This document shows positions 27,053 to 34,754 of a stretch of DNA of 64,000 nt, one piece after another. The DNA is from Deinococcales bacterium (lineage in GTDB: Bacteria > Deinococcota > Deinococci > Deinococcales > JAAFIG01). The position numbers and the translations under genes were made by a program. The notes under the pieces were generated by a model. It searched no databases and was not told the origin of the DNA. It saw only the letters and a list, made by a program, of their open reading frames with translations. The DNA lies in contig JANXTZ010000013.1 of assembly GCA_025352125.1 (NCBI GenBank), positions 62,001 to 126,000 of the forward strand. The letters run 5' to 3'. How positions within the stretch are numbered: position 1 is the stretch's first letter; each line of letters starts with the position of its first letter.

Positions 27053-27082
27053 TTGACTTCCATAACATCCAGACCTTAAACT
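27053..27082 (+). promoter_or_regulatory. Promoter of the DAHP synthase leader
   Basis: TTGACT at 27053-27058 and TAAACT at 27077-27082 are separated by 18 nt, close to the sigma-70 consensus. The expected transcription start is at or next to the ATG at 27091, giving a leaderless leader-peptide ORF. Confidence 0.75.
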
Positions 27083-27090
27083 TTGTGAAG

Positions 27091-27120
27091 ATGCAAGCGA
27101 CCTCGTACTTTTTTAATTGA
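27091..27120 (+). CDS. Putative aromatic attenuator leader peptide MQATSYFFN
   Basis: A nine-codon ORF reads Met-Gln-Ala-Thr-Ser-Tyr-Phe-Phe-Asn-stop, with TAC TTT TTT in succession. It begins 8 nt after the -10 hexamer and ends directly before a hairpin (27120-27150) and a terminator (27154-27179) upstream of DAHP synthase. Adjacent Tyr and Phe codons in front of the first enzyme of aromatic synthesis are what a Phe/Tyr attenuator needs. An in-frame GTG at 27085 is an alternative start. Confidence 0.65.
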   Translation: MQATSYFFN

Positions 27121-27179
27121 CACGACCCTCGAGCAAATCGGGTGTCGTGTTTTACTTCGGCGAAAGCCGAAGTTTTTAT
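27120..27179 (+). terminator. Attenuator: hairpin plus intrinsic terminator
   Basis: The first hairpin pairs ACACGAC (27120-27126) with GTCGTGT (27144-27150). The second is a textbook terminator: ACTTCGGC (27154-27161), GAAA loop, GCCGAAGT (27166-27173), then TTTTTATTT. No plus-strand gene precedes it except the leader peptide, so its role is probably premature termination. A ribosome stalled on the Tyr/Phe codons would cover the first hairpin. I could not find a clean antiterminator pairing by eye. Confidence 0.7.
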
Positions 27180-27207
27180 TTGAGTCTCAGGTCAGAAAGA
27201 GGAAATC

Positions 27208-28293
27208 ATGCCAGACCAAAAAATTCAGGAGTACCGCGATTCAATCGACAGCATCAACCTCGAGATTCTGCAATTGTTATCAAAACGCGCCAGCGTGGTC
27301 AGTCAGATTGGCAAGCGCCAAACCGAAATGGGTCAAAAACATTACGATCCAACACGCGAATCCGAGATGCTCGAGAAACTTGAAGCCGCCAACCCAGGAC
27401 CGTTCGCAGGTGGCACGATCAAGCAACTGTTCAAAGAAATTTTCAAAGCCAGCCTGGACTTGGAAGAAAAACAGGACAAACCCAAACTGAAATACTCGAG
27501 AAAAGCCAAACCCGAAAACACCACGGTTGTTGTTTCCAGGGGCGATGTGCGCGTGGAATTCGGCGGGGCGGAAAAAGTCTTGATCTCTGGTCCTTGCAGC
27601 ATCGAATCCTGGGAGCAGATGGAAAGCACCGCCGCGTTCGTGGCGTCTCGAGGGGTAAAATTATTGCGCGGCGGCGCGTACAAACCCCGTACCAGTCCTT
27701 ACGGCTTTCAGGGCTTGGGCGAGGAAGGACTTCAGTACGGCGCACGCGCCGCCGCGATGCACGGACAGGTGTTTGTCGCCGAAGTCATGGACACCCGAGA
27801 TGTTGAACTTGCCGCGCACTACGCCGACATGTTGCAAGTTGGCACGAGGAATGCTCAAAATTTCGCACTCTTAAAAGAAGTCGGCAAGGCGGGCAAGCCA
27901 GTTCTCTTGAAACGCGGCATGAGCAGCACGATGGAAGAATGGTTGCTGACCGCCGAGTACATCCTCTCGAGCGGCAACGATCAGATTGTGCTCTGCGAAC
28001 GCGGCATTCGGACATTCGAGAAATGGACGCGCAACACCCTGGATTTGAGTGCGGTAGCCGTTGCGAAACTCGAGACTCACCTGCCCGTGATTGTTGATGT
28101 GACCCACGCCGCAGGACGCCGCGACATTCTGATTCCACTCGCCAAAGCGGCACTGGCGGTTGGCGCGGACGGCGTGCACGTTGAAGTCCACCCGAACCCC
28201 GCCACGGCGCTTTCGGACAACGAGCAACAACTCGACTTCGCTGGTTTCGATCAATTCATGCTCGAGGTCAGACCGATGCTGGGCTGGAAATAA
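27208..28293 (+). CDS. aroF: Chorismate mutase / DAHP synthase (type I-beta)
   Basis: This 361-residue protein joins an AroQ-type chorismate mutase domain (about residues 1-90, RDSIDSINLEILQLLSKRA and QIGKRQ) to a KDO8P-synthase-like DAHP synthase (about 110-361, VLISGPCSIES, LLRGGAYKPRTSPYGFQG, VDVTHAAGRRD, DGVHVEVHPNP). It condenses PEP and erythrose-4-phosphate to start the shikimate pathway; in such fusions the mutase domain mediates feedback inhibition. A GAGGAAA site precedes the ATG. Expression is probably attenuated by the upstream leader. Symbols aroA(G) or aroF are both used for this type. Confidence 0.95.
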   Translation: MPDQKIQEYRDSIDSINLEILQLLSKRASVVSQIGKRQTEMGQKHYDPTRESEMLEKLEAANPGPFAGGTIKQLFKEIFKASLDLEEKQDKPKLKYSRKAKPENTTVVVSRGDVRVEFGGAEKVLISGPCSIESWEQMESTAAFVASRGVKLLRGGAYKPRTSPYGFQGLGEEGLQYGARAAAMHGQVFVAEVMDTRDVELAAHYADMLQVGTRNAQNFALLKEVGKAGKPVLLKRGMSSTMEEWLLTAEYILSSGNDQIVLCERGIRTFEKWTRNTLDLSAVAVAKLETHLPVIVDVTHAAGRRDILIPLAKAALAVGADGVHVEVHPNPATALSDNEQQLDFAGFDQFMLEVRPMLGWK

Positions 28294-28332
28294 TTCACGT
28301 TTGATTCAACTCGAGCGACGTAAACTGAACTT

Positions 28333-29376
28333 GTGCTGAAAAACATTTTCGACGCCATCATGAAAGTCACCGACCCGCGCCCAAAGTACACGGGCGCGAG
28401 GTGCCTGGTCGAACGGCAGGTGGTCGGCGGTTGCGATTTGTGTATGCAAGCCTGCCCACACGACGCCGTGCGAATCACCGACCGCGTTGAAATCATCGAA
28501 GCCGATTGCACGGGCTGCGGCTTGTGCGTCCAAGTCTGCCCGACTGGAGCGCTCGAGTACGAGTTGCCACCGATGCTGGCAAGCTTCAAAAACCAGGGTA
28601 CAACACACAGTTTGGCAAAGGGCAATGACCGCGTGAACGCCAGCCTGAAGTGCTCCAAAGTTCCAGGCGATTCGCCCACGACCCTCTGCCTGGCTCGGGT
28701 CAGCCCCAGCATGATTCTGGCATCCAGCGCTTGGGGGCAAAAACTGACCTTGATTCGCAACGATTGCAGCACCTGCAGCCTCGGCGGGGACACCGTGCCG
28801 CAAGCTGTTGAGAACGTACTCGAGATTGCCAGGGCGTACCGTGAGAACATTGGCGCGGTGGTTGCTGAAGTCGTGCAATACGGTCTGCATGAAACCTCGG
28901 AGGTGCAAACCTCAAAACCCGCACCCGTTCAACCCACCGTCAACATCTCGAGGCGCAATGCGTTCAATGTCTTCGGCTCGACCTTGAAGCGCACCACCGC
29001 CGATTTGATTCCCGAAAATCCTTTTCCTGGCATCAACACCAAACTCGAGGCTGCGCCCGTGCCAGATGAATGGACTTGGCGCAAGAAGGCTTTGCGCCCA
29101 AAGCCAGATGTTGAGACGCTGCAATACTGGCCCGCGCCAATCGTCAACGACGACTGCATCTTCTGTCCCGTCTGCCAGAACGTCTGCCCGACCAACGCCG
29201 TCACCCGAACTCGAGAAATGGACGGAAACTTTCAGATTACCCTCGAGACGGCGGCTTGTACGGGCTGCAACGCCTGTGTTGTCTCGTGTCCACCCGCCGC
29301 CATGACCTTAGAGCGCCAAGTAAAATTCGAGATTCTCGAGCAAACCGTGATGCTGCACCAGGGAAGCGGCGAGTAA
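28333..29376 (+). CDS. Multi-cluster 4Fe-4S ferredoxin-domain protein
   Basis: This 347-residue protein has two ferredoxin modules. The N-terminal one has CDLCMQACPHDAV and CTGCGLCVQVCPTGAL (residues 34-75); the C-terminal one has CIFCPVCQNVCPTNAV and CTGCNACVVSCPPAAM (about 275-330). A middle region has further cysteines (LKCSKVPGDSPTTLCLARVS and NDCSTCSLGG) that could bind another centre. Apparently four 4Fe-4S clusters in a cytoplasmic electron carrier; partner and pathway are unknown. Start is GTG with TAAACT ending 6 nt upstream. Confidence 0.85.
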   Translation: MLKNIFDAIMKVTDPRPKYTGARCLVERQVVGGCDLCMQACPHDAVRITDRVEIIEADCTGCGLCVQVCPTGALEYELPPMLASFKNQGTTHSLAKGNDRVNASLKCSKVPGDSPTTLCLARVSPSMILASSAWGQKLTLIRNDCSTCSLGGDTVPQAVENVLEIARAYRENIGAVVAEVVQYGLHETSEVQTSKPAPVQPTVNISRRNAFNVFGSTLKRTTADLIPENPFPGINTKLEAAPVPDEWTWRKKALRPKPDVETLQYWPAPIVNDDCIFCPVCQNVCPTNAVTRTREMDGNFQITLETAACTGCNACVVSCPPAAMTLERQVKFEILEQTVMLHQGSGE

Positions 29377-29384
29377 AGCTCGGG

Positions 29385-29834
29385 TTATGGCATCAAATGT
29401 TGTACCAAACTGAACAGCAACATCAGAGCACCCAAACTCCAAGCCATCGCTCGAGGCAAGTTATCGCGTACCAAACCGTCTATGAGCACGGCGGATTTCC
29501 CATTTTTGTCCAACGCATTGTGCTTGGGAACTTCAATGGCAACGGTCGTGATCAAAATCACCAAACCACAGGCGGCAACGATCACGCCCGCCCAGATTGA
29601 GGTTTCAGACGGGCGCACAAACGGCAATCCAAGACTAATCAAACACGCCAAAACGGCGGGAATCACAAAAACTGGGATCAGACGTTTACCCGATGCCACA
29701 TGAAATGGGACAAACTCTTTTTCACCCACCAAATGATAGGTCGGGTACGCCACGATTTGCAGCATCCACGAACCGCCAAGGCAATACAAAAACAGTGCCG
29801 TCTCGAGCAACCAGAACCACGATGCAAAAGTCAT
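29385..29834 (-). CDS. Four-helix membrane protein, DUF1772-like
   Basis: This 149-residue protein has four membrane helices, the first followed by GGSWMLQIVAYPTYHLVGEKEF, reminiscent of DUF1772 proteins; the match is weak. The start at 29834 (MTFASWFWLLETALF) has a CAAACT hexamer 6 nt upstream, a slightly off-consensus -10, and lies 74 nt from the divergent AraC-type gene, which could control it. It ends 8 nt from the convergent ferredoxin gene. Confidence 0.65.
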   Translation of the reverse strand: MTFASWFWLLETALFLYCLGGSWMLQIVAYPTYHLVGEKEFVPFHVASGKRLIPVFVIPAVLACLISLGLPFVRPSETSIWAGVIVAACGLVILITTVAIEVPKHNALDKNGKSAVLIDGLVRDNLPRAMAWSLGALMLLFSLVQHLMP

Positions 29835-29908
29835 GTTCGCAGTTTGACACTTGAATCCTCGGACGTTCAATGATTGAAAATCTGATTCACTTAGCGTATC
29901 GTCCAGCA

Positions 29909-30823
29909 ATGAACCATCAAGTGGATATCCTCAGTCAAATTCTCGAGCGGCTTTGTCTGCAAGGCAATGTCTACTGTCGGTCTTCGTTGGGTCGTCCTTG
30001 GCAATTGCAATTTGAAGCCCACGATTGCATGGTGTTCCATGCCGTCGAACACGGAAAAGCCTTGCTGGAATTGGAAGGCAACACGCTCTTACTCGAGAAA
30101 GGTGATTTTGTACTGCTGCCACACGGTCAAGCACACCGCATCAGCCATCCAAAACAAACCCTTGGCGCTCGAGTCCCACGAATTCAAATGGGACAGGTCA
30201 ACCCTTGCCGCAACGAAATCTGGACGAATGCCAAGCCAGAAACGATTTTGCTGTGTGGAACGTTATATTTGGCGTACAGTCAACAGCATTTACTGTTGCC
30301 CAATTTACCAGAAATCTTACACGTTCCGCGCCAAACGTGGCTGGACGCATTGTTGTACCCAATGGCACTGGAAGCCAGCGCAGCACGACTTGGTGCATCC
30401 ACCATTCTCAAACGTCTGAGCGATGTGCTTTTTGTTCAAGTCATTCGACACCACCTCGAGTCCCAAGCACCGACGCAAACGCAAGGTTGGCTGGCGGGAA
30501 TGCGCAACCAAAACATCGCACGGGCGCTCGAAGCAATTCATGCCCACCCCGCCGAGGCTTGGACGGTGGCAAGCCTCGCCGAACAAGCCCTGCTCTCGAG
30601 AAGCACCTTTGCCTCACGGTTTAACACCTTGGTTGGTGAATCACCACTCGAGTATCTCACCCGTTGGCGCATGACCCTCGCCTCGGACTGGTTGCAAGAA
30701 CCCAAAGCCAAACTGTTAGACATTGCCAACCGATCTGGCTACCTCAGCGAAGTTGCCTTTCACCGGGCGTACAAACGCATCACCGGACGGACACCGGGCA
30801 CGGTCAAGAACCATTCAAAATGA
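29909..30823 (+). CDS. AraC family regulator with cupin sensor domain
   Basis: This 304-residue protein has an N-terminal cupin (about residues 10-190, with ELEGNTLLLEKGDFVLLPHGQAHRI) of the AraC cupin_6 type and a C-terminal pair of helix-turn-helices (VASLAEQALLSRSTFASRFN and LLDIANRSGYLSEVAFHRAYKRITGRTPG). TATCGT ends 6 nt before the ATG at 29909, which I prefer to the in-frame ATG at 29870. The ligand is unknown; the divergent four-helix membrane protein is the obvious candidate target. Confidence 0.9.
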   Translation: MNHQVDILSQILERLCLQGNVYCRSSLGRPWQLQFEAHDCMVFHAVEHGKALLELEGNTLLLEKGDFVLLPHGQAHRISHPKQTLGARVPRIQMGQVNPCRNEIWTNAKPETILLCGTLYLAYSQQHLLLPNLPEILHVPRQTWLDALLYPMALEASAARLGASTILKRLSDVLFVQVIRHHLESQAPTQTQGWLAGMRNQNIARALEAIHAHPAEAWTVASLAEQALLSRSTFASRFNTLVGESPLEYLTRWRMTLASDWLQEPKAKLLDIANRSGYLSEVAFHRAYKRITGRTPGTVKNHSK

Positions 30824-30959
30824 TTTTGAACTTCAATTGCTGCTTTTACCCAAACCAACCGCGTCGGTTTTGACTCCTCGAAACCTGCCCTACCAAGGAT
30901 TCGATGGGTTTCAAAATCTGAGTTGATTGTCCCAACCCAAAATTTGCTAAACTGCTGTT

Positions 30960-31160
30960 ATGTTCCATATTCCCAAAAACCCAGTGGTCTTAACGTCTTG
31001 GATGGTCGGCAATTTGTCATTCGCTTTTTTCGTGTTCTGGACTGCCACCAGCTTCTTTCCAGGCACGGAATGGACTGCTGGCGCAATGCTGGTCGAATTT
31101 GGCATCACGGCGCTCAGTTTTGCCATCGGCTTGTACTTAATGCACATCAACAACGATTAA
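30960..31160 (+). CDS. Small two-helix membrane protein
   Basis: This 66-residue protein has two hydrophobic helices (about residues 10-32 and 40-60) joined by GTEWT. The start is supported by TAAACT ending 6 nt before the ATG and a TTGATT upstream, and the gene is closed by a terminator 13 nt after the stop, so it is an independent unit. The family is not recognised. Confidence 0.65.
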   Translation: MFHIPKNPVVLTSWMVGNLSFAFFVFWTATSFFPGTEWTAGAMLVEFGITALSFAIGLYLMHINND

Positions 31161-31173
31161 ACCCATCAAATAT

Positions 31174-31204
31174 AAAGCTCGAGTCCTTCAGGCTCGAGTT
31201 TTTT
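31174..31204 (+). terminator. Intrinsic terminator made of two CTCGAG copies
   Basis: CTCGAGTC (31178-31185) pairs with GGCTCGAG (31191-31198) with one wobble and a CTTCA loop; flanking AAAG and TTTT extend the stem, followed by a run of six T. It closes the small membrane protein gene and separates it from aroC. Confidence 0.85.
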
Positions 31205-31329
31205 CGTGCTTCTCCCCTATTCAGGCATCTGGGGGCGCACGGTCTTGCGTGTTAATCTGCGCGTATTCTCAGGGAAGTCCGTCACGGGATTTCAAGGCTT
31301 GCAGTCCAGTGTATTTTGGAGGTTTTTGA

Positions 31330-32493
31330 ATGCGTTACTTAACGGCGGGCGAATCTCACGGTCCGCAACTGACCACAATTTTAGAGGGTTTACCAGCCCA
31401 AATTCCGTTGCTCGAGTCTGATGTCAACGCTTGGCTGGCACGGCGGCAATTGGGGTACGGACGCGGACGACGAATGCAGATCGAGAAGGACACCGTAGAA
31501 TTTTTGTCCGGTATTCGGGCTGGACGCACCACGGGCGCACCAATCACTTTAAAAATCGAGAATTCAGACCATAAAAATTGGACTGAGATCATGGACGTGA
31601 ACCCTGGCAACGAACCGCGCAAGAAGGCATTGACCGCCGCCAGACCAGGACACGCCGATTTGGTGGGTGGCATGAAATACCGTCACAAGGACCTGCGCGA
31701 CGTGCTCGAGCGAGCCAGCGCCAGGGAAACCGCGTCTCGCGTAGCGGTCGGTGCAATCTGCCTCAAGTTACTCGAGGCATTGGGTGTTGAGGGCGCAAAT
31801 TTTGTGGATCGGCTCGGCGGGATTTCCTCAAGCGTGCCGTTTGGTTGGGATGCGCTCGAGATTATTGAAAACTCGCCCGTGCGCTGCCTGGACAAAAACG
31901 CCGAAACGCAAATGATTGCCAAGATTGATCACGCCAAAGAAAACGGTGACACCCTCGGCGGCGTGCTCGAGATTCGGTTTAGAGGTTTGGTGCCAGGTCT
32001 GGGATCATACTCGCACTGGGACCGAAAACTCGACGGACGCATCGGGCAAGCGATCATGGCAACCCAAGCCGTCAAAGGCGTCGAGATTGGGCACGGTTTT
32101 GACAACGCCGACCAACCAGGCTCGAGCGTTCACGATGCCATTTTTTACCGCGACTCGAGCGCGGCAAAAGGCGCTTACGACCGCAACACCAACGGCGCGG
32201 GAGGACTCGAGGCGGGCATGACCAACGGCGAGGAATTGATCGTTCGCGTGGCGCTCAAACCCATTGCCACCCTGATGAAACCCCTGCCCACCGTGGATGT
32301 GGTCACGCATGAAGCCGCCGACGCCGCCCGAGAGCGTTCTGACACCACGGCTGTCCCTGCGGCTGGAATCATCTTTCAATGCGTGATCGCCATAGTGCTT
32401 GCCGAAGCGTACCTCGAGAAATTTGGTTGCGATACCCTGCCCGAAATGCTCGAGCGGCTCGAGGAATACAAGAAGTTTATTGCCACGTATTGA
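31330..32493 (+). CDS. aroC: Chorismate synthase
   Basis: This 387-residue FMN-dependent enzyme converts EPSP to chorismate, the last shikimate step. Motifs: TAGESHGPQL at the N-terminus, RRQLGYGRGRRMQIE, RPGHADLVGGMKY, and RERSDTTAVPAAGI near the C-terminus. A TGGAGG site lies 8 nt before the ATG. The last 51 nt recur in degraded form at 33157-33198 (see the repeat entries). It is separate from the DAHP synthase operon 3 kb upstream. Confidence 0.96.
   Translation: MRYLTAGESHGPQLTTILEGLPAQIPLLESDVNAWLARRQLGYGRGRRMQIEKDTVEFLSGIRAGRTTGAPITLKIENSDHKNWTEIMDVNPGNEPRKKALTAARPGHADLVGGMKYRHKDLRDVLERASARETASRVAVGAICLKLLEALGVEGANFVDRLGGISSSVPFGWDALEIIENSPVRCLDKNAETQMIAKIDHAKENGDTLGGVLEIRFRGLVPGLGSYSHWDRKLDGRIGQAIMATQAVKGVEIGHGFDNADQPGSSVHDAIFYRDSSAAKGAYDRNTNGAGGLEAGMTNGEELIVRVALKPIATLMKPLPTVDVVTHEAADAARERSDTTAVPAAGIIFQCVIAIVLAEAYLEKFGCDTLPEMLERLEEYKKFIATY
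32443..32493 (+). repeat. aroC 3' end, copy 1 of an imperfect direct repeat
   Basis: The last 51 nt of aroC (from GAAATGCTCGAG to the stop) recur at 33157-33198. Copy 2 lacks 9 nt between two CTCGAG motifs and has a few substitutions. The repeats flank the Imm5-like gene. Confidence 0.8.
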
Positions 32494-32565
32494 CGACAAA
32501 GACAGCATTTTAGACAGCGATTCTTTGGTCGTGAACGCGGAAGTGACAACAGGAAAGGGGCAATC

Positions 32566-33069
32566 GTGATCCTTCCTAAAATCCGCGACCCCCGCTTCAT
32601 CACCATCCGTCGCGGGGGGACGCTCACAGACGCCAACCATCGGCTTTTGGCATTGTGGGCAGCCGAGTGTGCAGAGCATGTTCTGCCGCTCTTTGAGTCG
32701 GTGCAGCCTTTAGACCCGCGTCCCCGCCAAGCGATTGAGCACATCCGAGCCTGGACTCGAGGTGAAATCAAAATGATGGAGTCTCGAGCTGCGGGTGGTC
32801 GTGCCATGTCTGCGGCACGACCCTTGAATGGAGCCGCCCGTCACGCCGCCTATGCTGCCGGTCAAGCTGGGGTGGTGGCGCATGTCGCCGCACACGAGTT
32901 GGGCGCTGCCGCCTATGCAATCAAGGCTGTACGTGCGGCGCATGGTGAGGATGCTGGTCGGCTCGAGTGTCACTGGCAACGCGAACAACTTCCAGATGCG
33001 ATTCACGAAATCGTCTTGGAGGATCAAGGGTTGCGAAACGAAATCTGTTGGTCGGTGTTCGAGTGCTGA
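32566..33069 (+). CDS. Putative immunity protein (Imm5-like)
   Basis: This 167-residue helical protein contains NHRLLALWAAECAEHVLPLFE and DPRPRQAIEHIRAWTRGEI, then an Ala/His-rich stretch ending LGAAAYAIKAVRAA. I recognise this as the putative immunity protein (Imm-5-like) family, which is often found far from any toxin. It starts with GTG and lies between aroC and a decayed copy of the aroC 3' end, so it was probably gained at this site. No polymorphic toxin is encoded in the window. Confidence 0.75.
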   Translation: MILPKIRDPRFITIRRGGTLTDANHRLLALWAAECAEHVLPLFESVQPLDPRPRQAIEHIRAWTRGEIKMMESRAAGGRAMSAARPLNGAARHAAYAAGQAGVVAHVAAHELGAAAYAIKAVRAAHGEDAGRLECHWQREQLPDAIHEIVLEDQGLRNEICWSVFEC

Positions 33070-33156
33070 CCACAGCTTATCCATAGTGTCTAACAAGCGC
33101 TTTGATCCACTATCAAGCCCATCGATCAGTCAACCACCTCAAGAAATTCATTGGCG

Positions 33157-33198
33157 GAAATGCTCGAGGTATACAAGAAGTTTATTGCCAGATATTAA
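33157..33198 (+). repeat. Decayed copy of the aroC 3' end
   Basis: These 42 nt read in frame as AEMLEVYKKFIARY-stop; aroC ends PEMLERLEEYKKFIATY. The shared core ATACAAGAAGTTTATTGCCA is identical. The missing 9 nt fit deletion between two CTCGAG copies. No wider aroC similarity is visible upstream of 33157. Confidence 0.8.
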
Positions 33199-33240
33199 AG
33201 CTCGAGTGTTGGTTTATGCTGATGCACAAGGAGAACCAAC

Positions 33241-33786
33241 ATGGAAATCAAAATACTTGAGGAACTGCTGACGACACTCAAAGTGCGGTTTGCCAAGAAC
33301 ATGCCGCGTCATAAGAACATCGACTGGAAAACGGCACAAGCAAAATTGGAAGCCGATCCTAAGAAACTCGAGGCACTTTTTGAAATGGAACGCACAGGCG
33401 GCGAACCCGATGTGATTGGTGTTGACGAACAAACCAAGGCGTTTATCTTCTGTGATTGCTCGTCAGAGACGCCAGCCGGTAGGCGCAGCATTTGTTATGA
33501 CCGCGATGCGCTCGAGTCACGAAAAGAAAACAAACCCCGCACGAGCGCCCTCGAGATGGCAGCCGAAATCGGTGTTGAGATGCTGACCGAACCAGAATAC
33601 CGAGCCTTGCAAGAACTGGGCGAATTTGACAGGAAAACGTCGAGTTGGGTGGAGACGCCAATCGAGATCAGGGACCGTGGCGGTGCGCTGTTTTGTGACC
33701 GTCGCTACGACCATGTGTTTACGTATCACAACGGCGCGGATTCGTACTATGCCGCCAGGGGTTTTCGGGGACGTTTGCTGGTTTGA
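33241..33786 (+). CDS. DUF4256 family protein
   Basis: This 181-residue soluble protein is a clear DUF4256 member: LKVRFAKNMPRHKNIDW, MERTGGEPDVIG, RRSICYDRDALESRKENKP, LGEFDRKTSSWVETP and GALFCDRRYDHVFTYHNGADS YYAARGFRG are family signatures (written here in pieces). Length is normal. The function is unknown. A GGAG site sits 7 nt before the ATG. The gene follows directly after the decayed aroC repeat. Confidence 0.9.
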   Translation: MEIKILEELLTTLKVRFAKNMPRHKNIDWKTAQAKLEADPKKLEALFEMERTGGEPDVIGVDEQTKAFIFCDCSSETPAGRRSICYDRDALESRKENKPRTSALEMAAEIGVEMLTEPEYRALQELGEFDRKTSSWVETPIEIRDRGGALFCDRRYDHVFTYHNGADSYYAARGFRGRLLV

Positions 33787-33796
33787 GGCTCGAGTT

Positions 33797-34231
33797 TCAG
33801 GTGTCGTTGCCACCGTTGGGATTCTCGGGCGGTAAATTGGTCGCATGAAGTTGCGTCATGATTTTGCTGGGGAACAACCAACGCGCCACAATGTAGAACA
33901 AGCCCAGAACGTTGACGGTGGTGGTGGTAATCAGGGCGATCAGCACCGCATCGGAAAGTTCAAAATCAATTCCGAACATGGATTTGATCGCAGCAAACAG
34001 CAAAAACGCCAAAATCACGATCAGCCAAATGATTGAAAGGCAGAACAGCCACAGCGCGAAACGGCGGCGCTCCTTGAACATCGATTGCGCTTCGATTAAA
34101 TTGTTTCTGTACCAGTCAATTTCGATCTGACCCAAATCCTTGCCGTAATCAGGCTCGAGCGGGATTTGGTTGGCGTTCATCAGCACGGGCGGCGGGATTC
34201 TGGTGACATCAATTTTCTTGTCGTCAGGCAT
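33797..34231 (-). CDS. Two-TM protein, candidate toxin next to Panacea antitoxin
   Basis: This 144-residue protein has a hydrophilic N-terminus with EIDWYRNNLIEAQSMFKERRRF, two membrane helices (about residues 58-82 and 90-115) and a short tail. I do not recognise a family. It lies 46 nt downstream of the Panacea-domain gene on the same strand, with GAGGTG just before the ATG at 34231. Panacea antitoxins pair with very diverse toxins, some membrane-acting, so this may be the toxin; that is inference from position only. Confidence 0.6.
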   Translation of the reverse strand: MPDDKKIDVTRIPPPVLMNANQIPLEPDYGKDLGQIEIDWYRNNLIEAQSMFKERRRFALWLFCLSIIWLIVILAFLLFAAIKSMFGIDFELSDAVLIALITTTTVNVLGLFYIVARWLFPSKIMTQLHATNLPPENPNGGNDT

Positions 34232-34277
34232 GTTCACCTCGAGTTTGGGGAATGCGTCGGGGTTGAAATCTCGAGGC

Positions 34278-34754
34278 TTAACGGCGTTCTTGACGTTTGA
34301 AGTAATCGCGGATTATTTCGTTGGGAATCACACCAAATTGGTTGACTTTAAAGGTTTTACTCCACGGCGAATCGTCCTTGTGCGTGAGGGACGACAACTG
34401 CCCGCCCGTGAGATGTCCGTACAATTCCCAGACTTTTTGCAGCAACTCGAGCACGGAGGTTTCAGTTGGAGCTTCAAACTCGAGCTTCTGACGGGTTTCG
34501 GGTTCGATACGCATTAAGGGCTTTGTGACAACGCCGTTGCCGTATTTTCTGAGGGCGTCATACAACGGCACGATCACCGGACCGAAATTCCAGGCTTGAA
34601 TCGGTTCTTCGATGAGTGGCGCGTCGGTCAGCGCCAAATGCCAACCGTGCGCAAAGTAGACCAGCTTTTGCACCTGCATGTTGGTCAGAAATGCGTCTCG
34701 GTCTTTGGCGATTTGAATAAAAGCATTGGCGATGTTTCTGGCAGAGTAAATCAT
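34278..34754 (-). CDS. Panacea domain (DUF4065) antitoxin-like protein
   Basis: This 158-residue protein contains SARNIANAFIQIAKDRD, NMQVQKLVYFAHGWHLAL, QAWNFGPVIVPLYDALRKYG and the C-terminal NEIIRDYF, the DUF4065/Panacea domain found in SocA and in many antitoxins. The start at 34754 has an AGGA site. A good TATAAT hexamer lies about 60 nt upstream. Expected role: neutralising the product of the neighbouring gene, or acting as a protease adaptor as SocA does. Confidence 0.88.
   Translation of the reverse strand: MIYSARNIANAFIQIAKDRDAFLTNMQVQKLVYFAHGWHLALTDAPLIEEPIQAWNFGPVIVPLYDALRKYGNGVVTKPLMRIEPETRQKLEFEAPTETSVLELLQKVWELYGHLTGGQLSSLTHKDDSPWSKTFKVNQFGVIPNEIIRDYFKRQERR

Noticed and set aside
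27120-27173. T-box or metabolite riboswitch in front of DAHP synthase
   Set aside because: The leader is too short, and no T-box consensus or riboswitch core is visible; a coding leader explains the structure better.
31249-31329. A 26-codon GTG-started frame ending directly before the aroC ATG, as a second leader peptide
   Set aside because: The nearest -10-like hexamers are not placed to start it, and aroC has a strong ribosome site of its own; no aromatic codon run.
32494-33070. Imm5-like gene as foreign by motif density
   Set aside because: It has three CTCGAG copies in about 580 nt, close to the background rate, so any acquisition was old or from a close relative.
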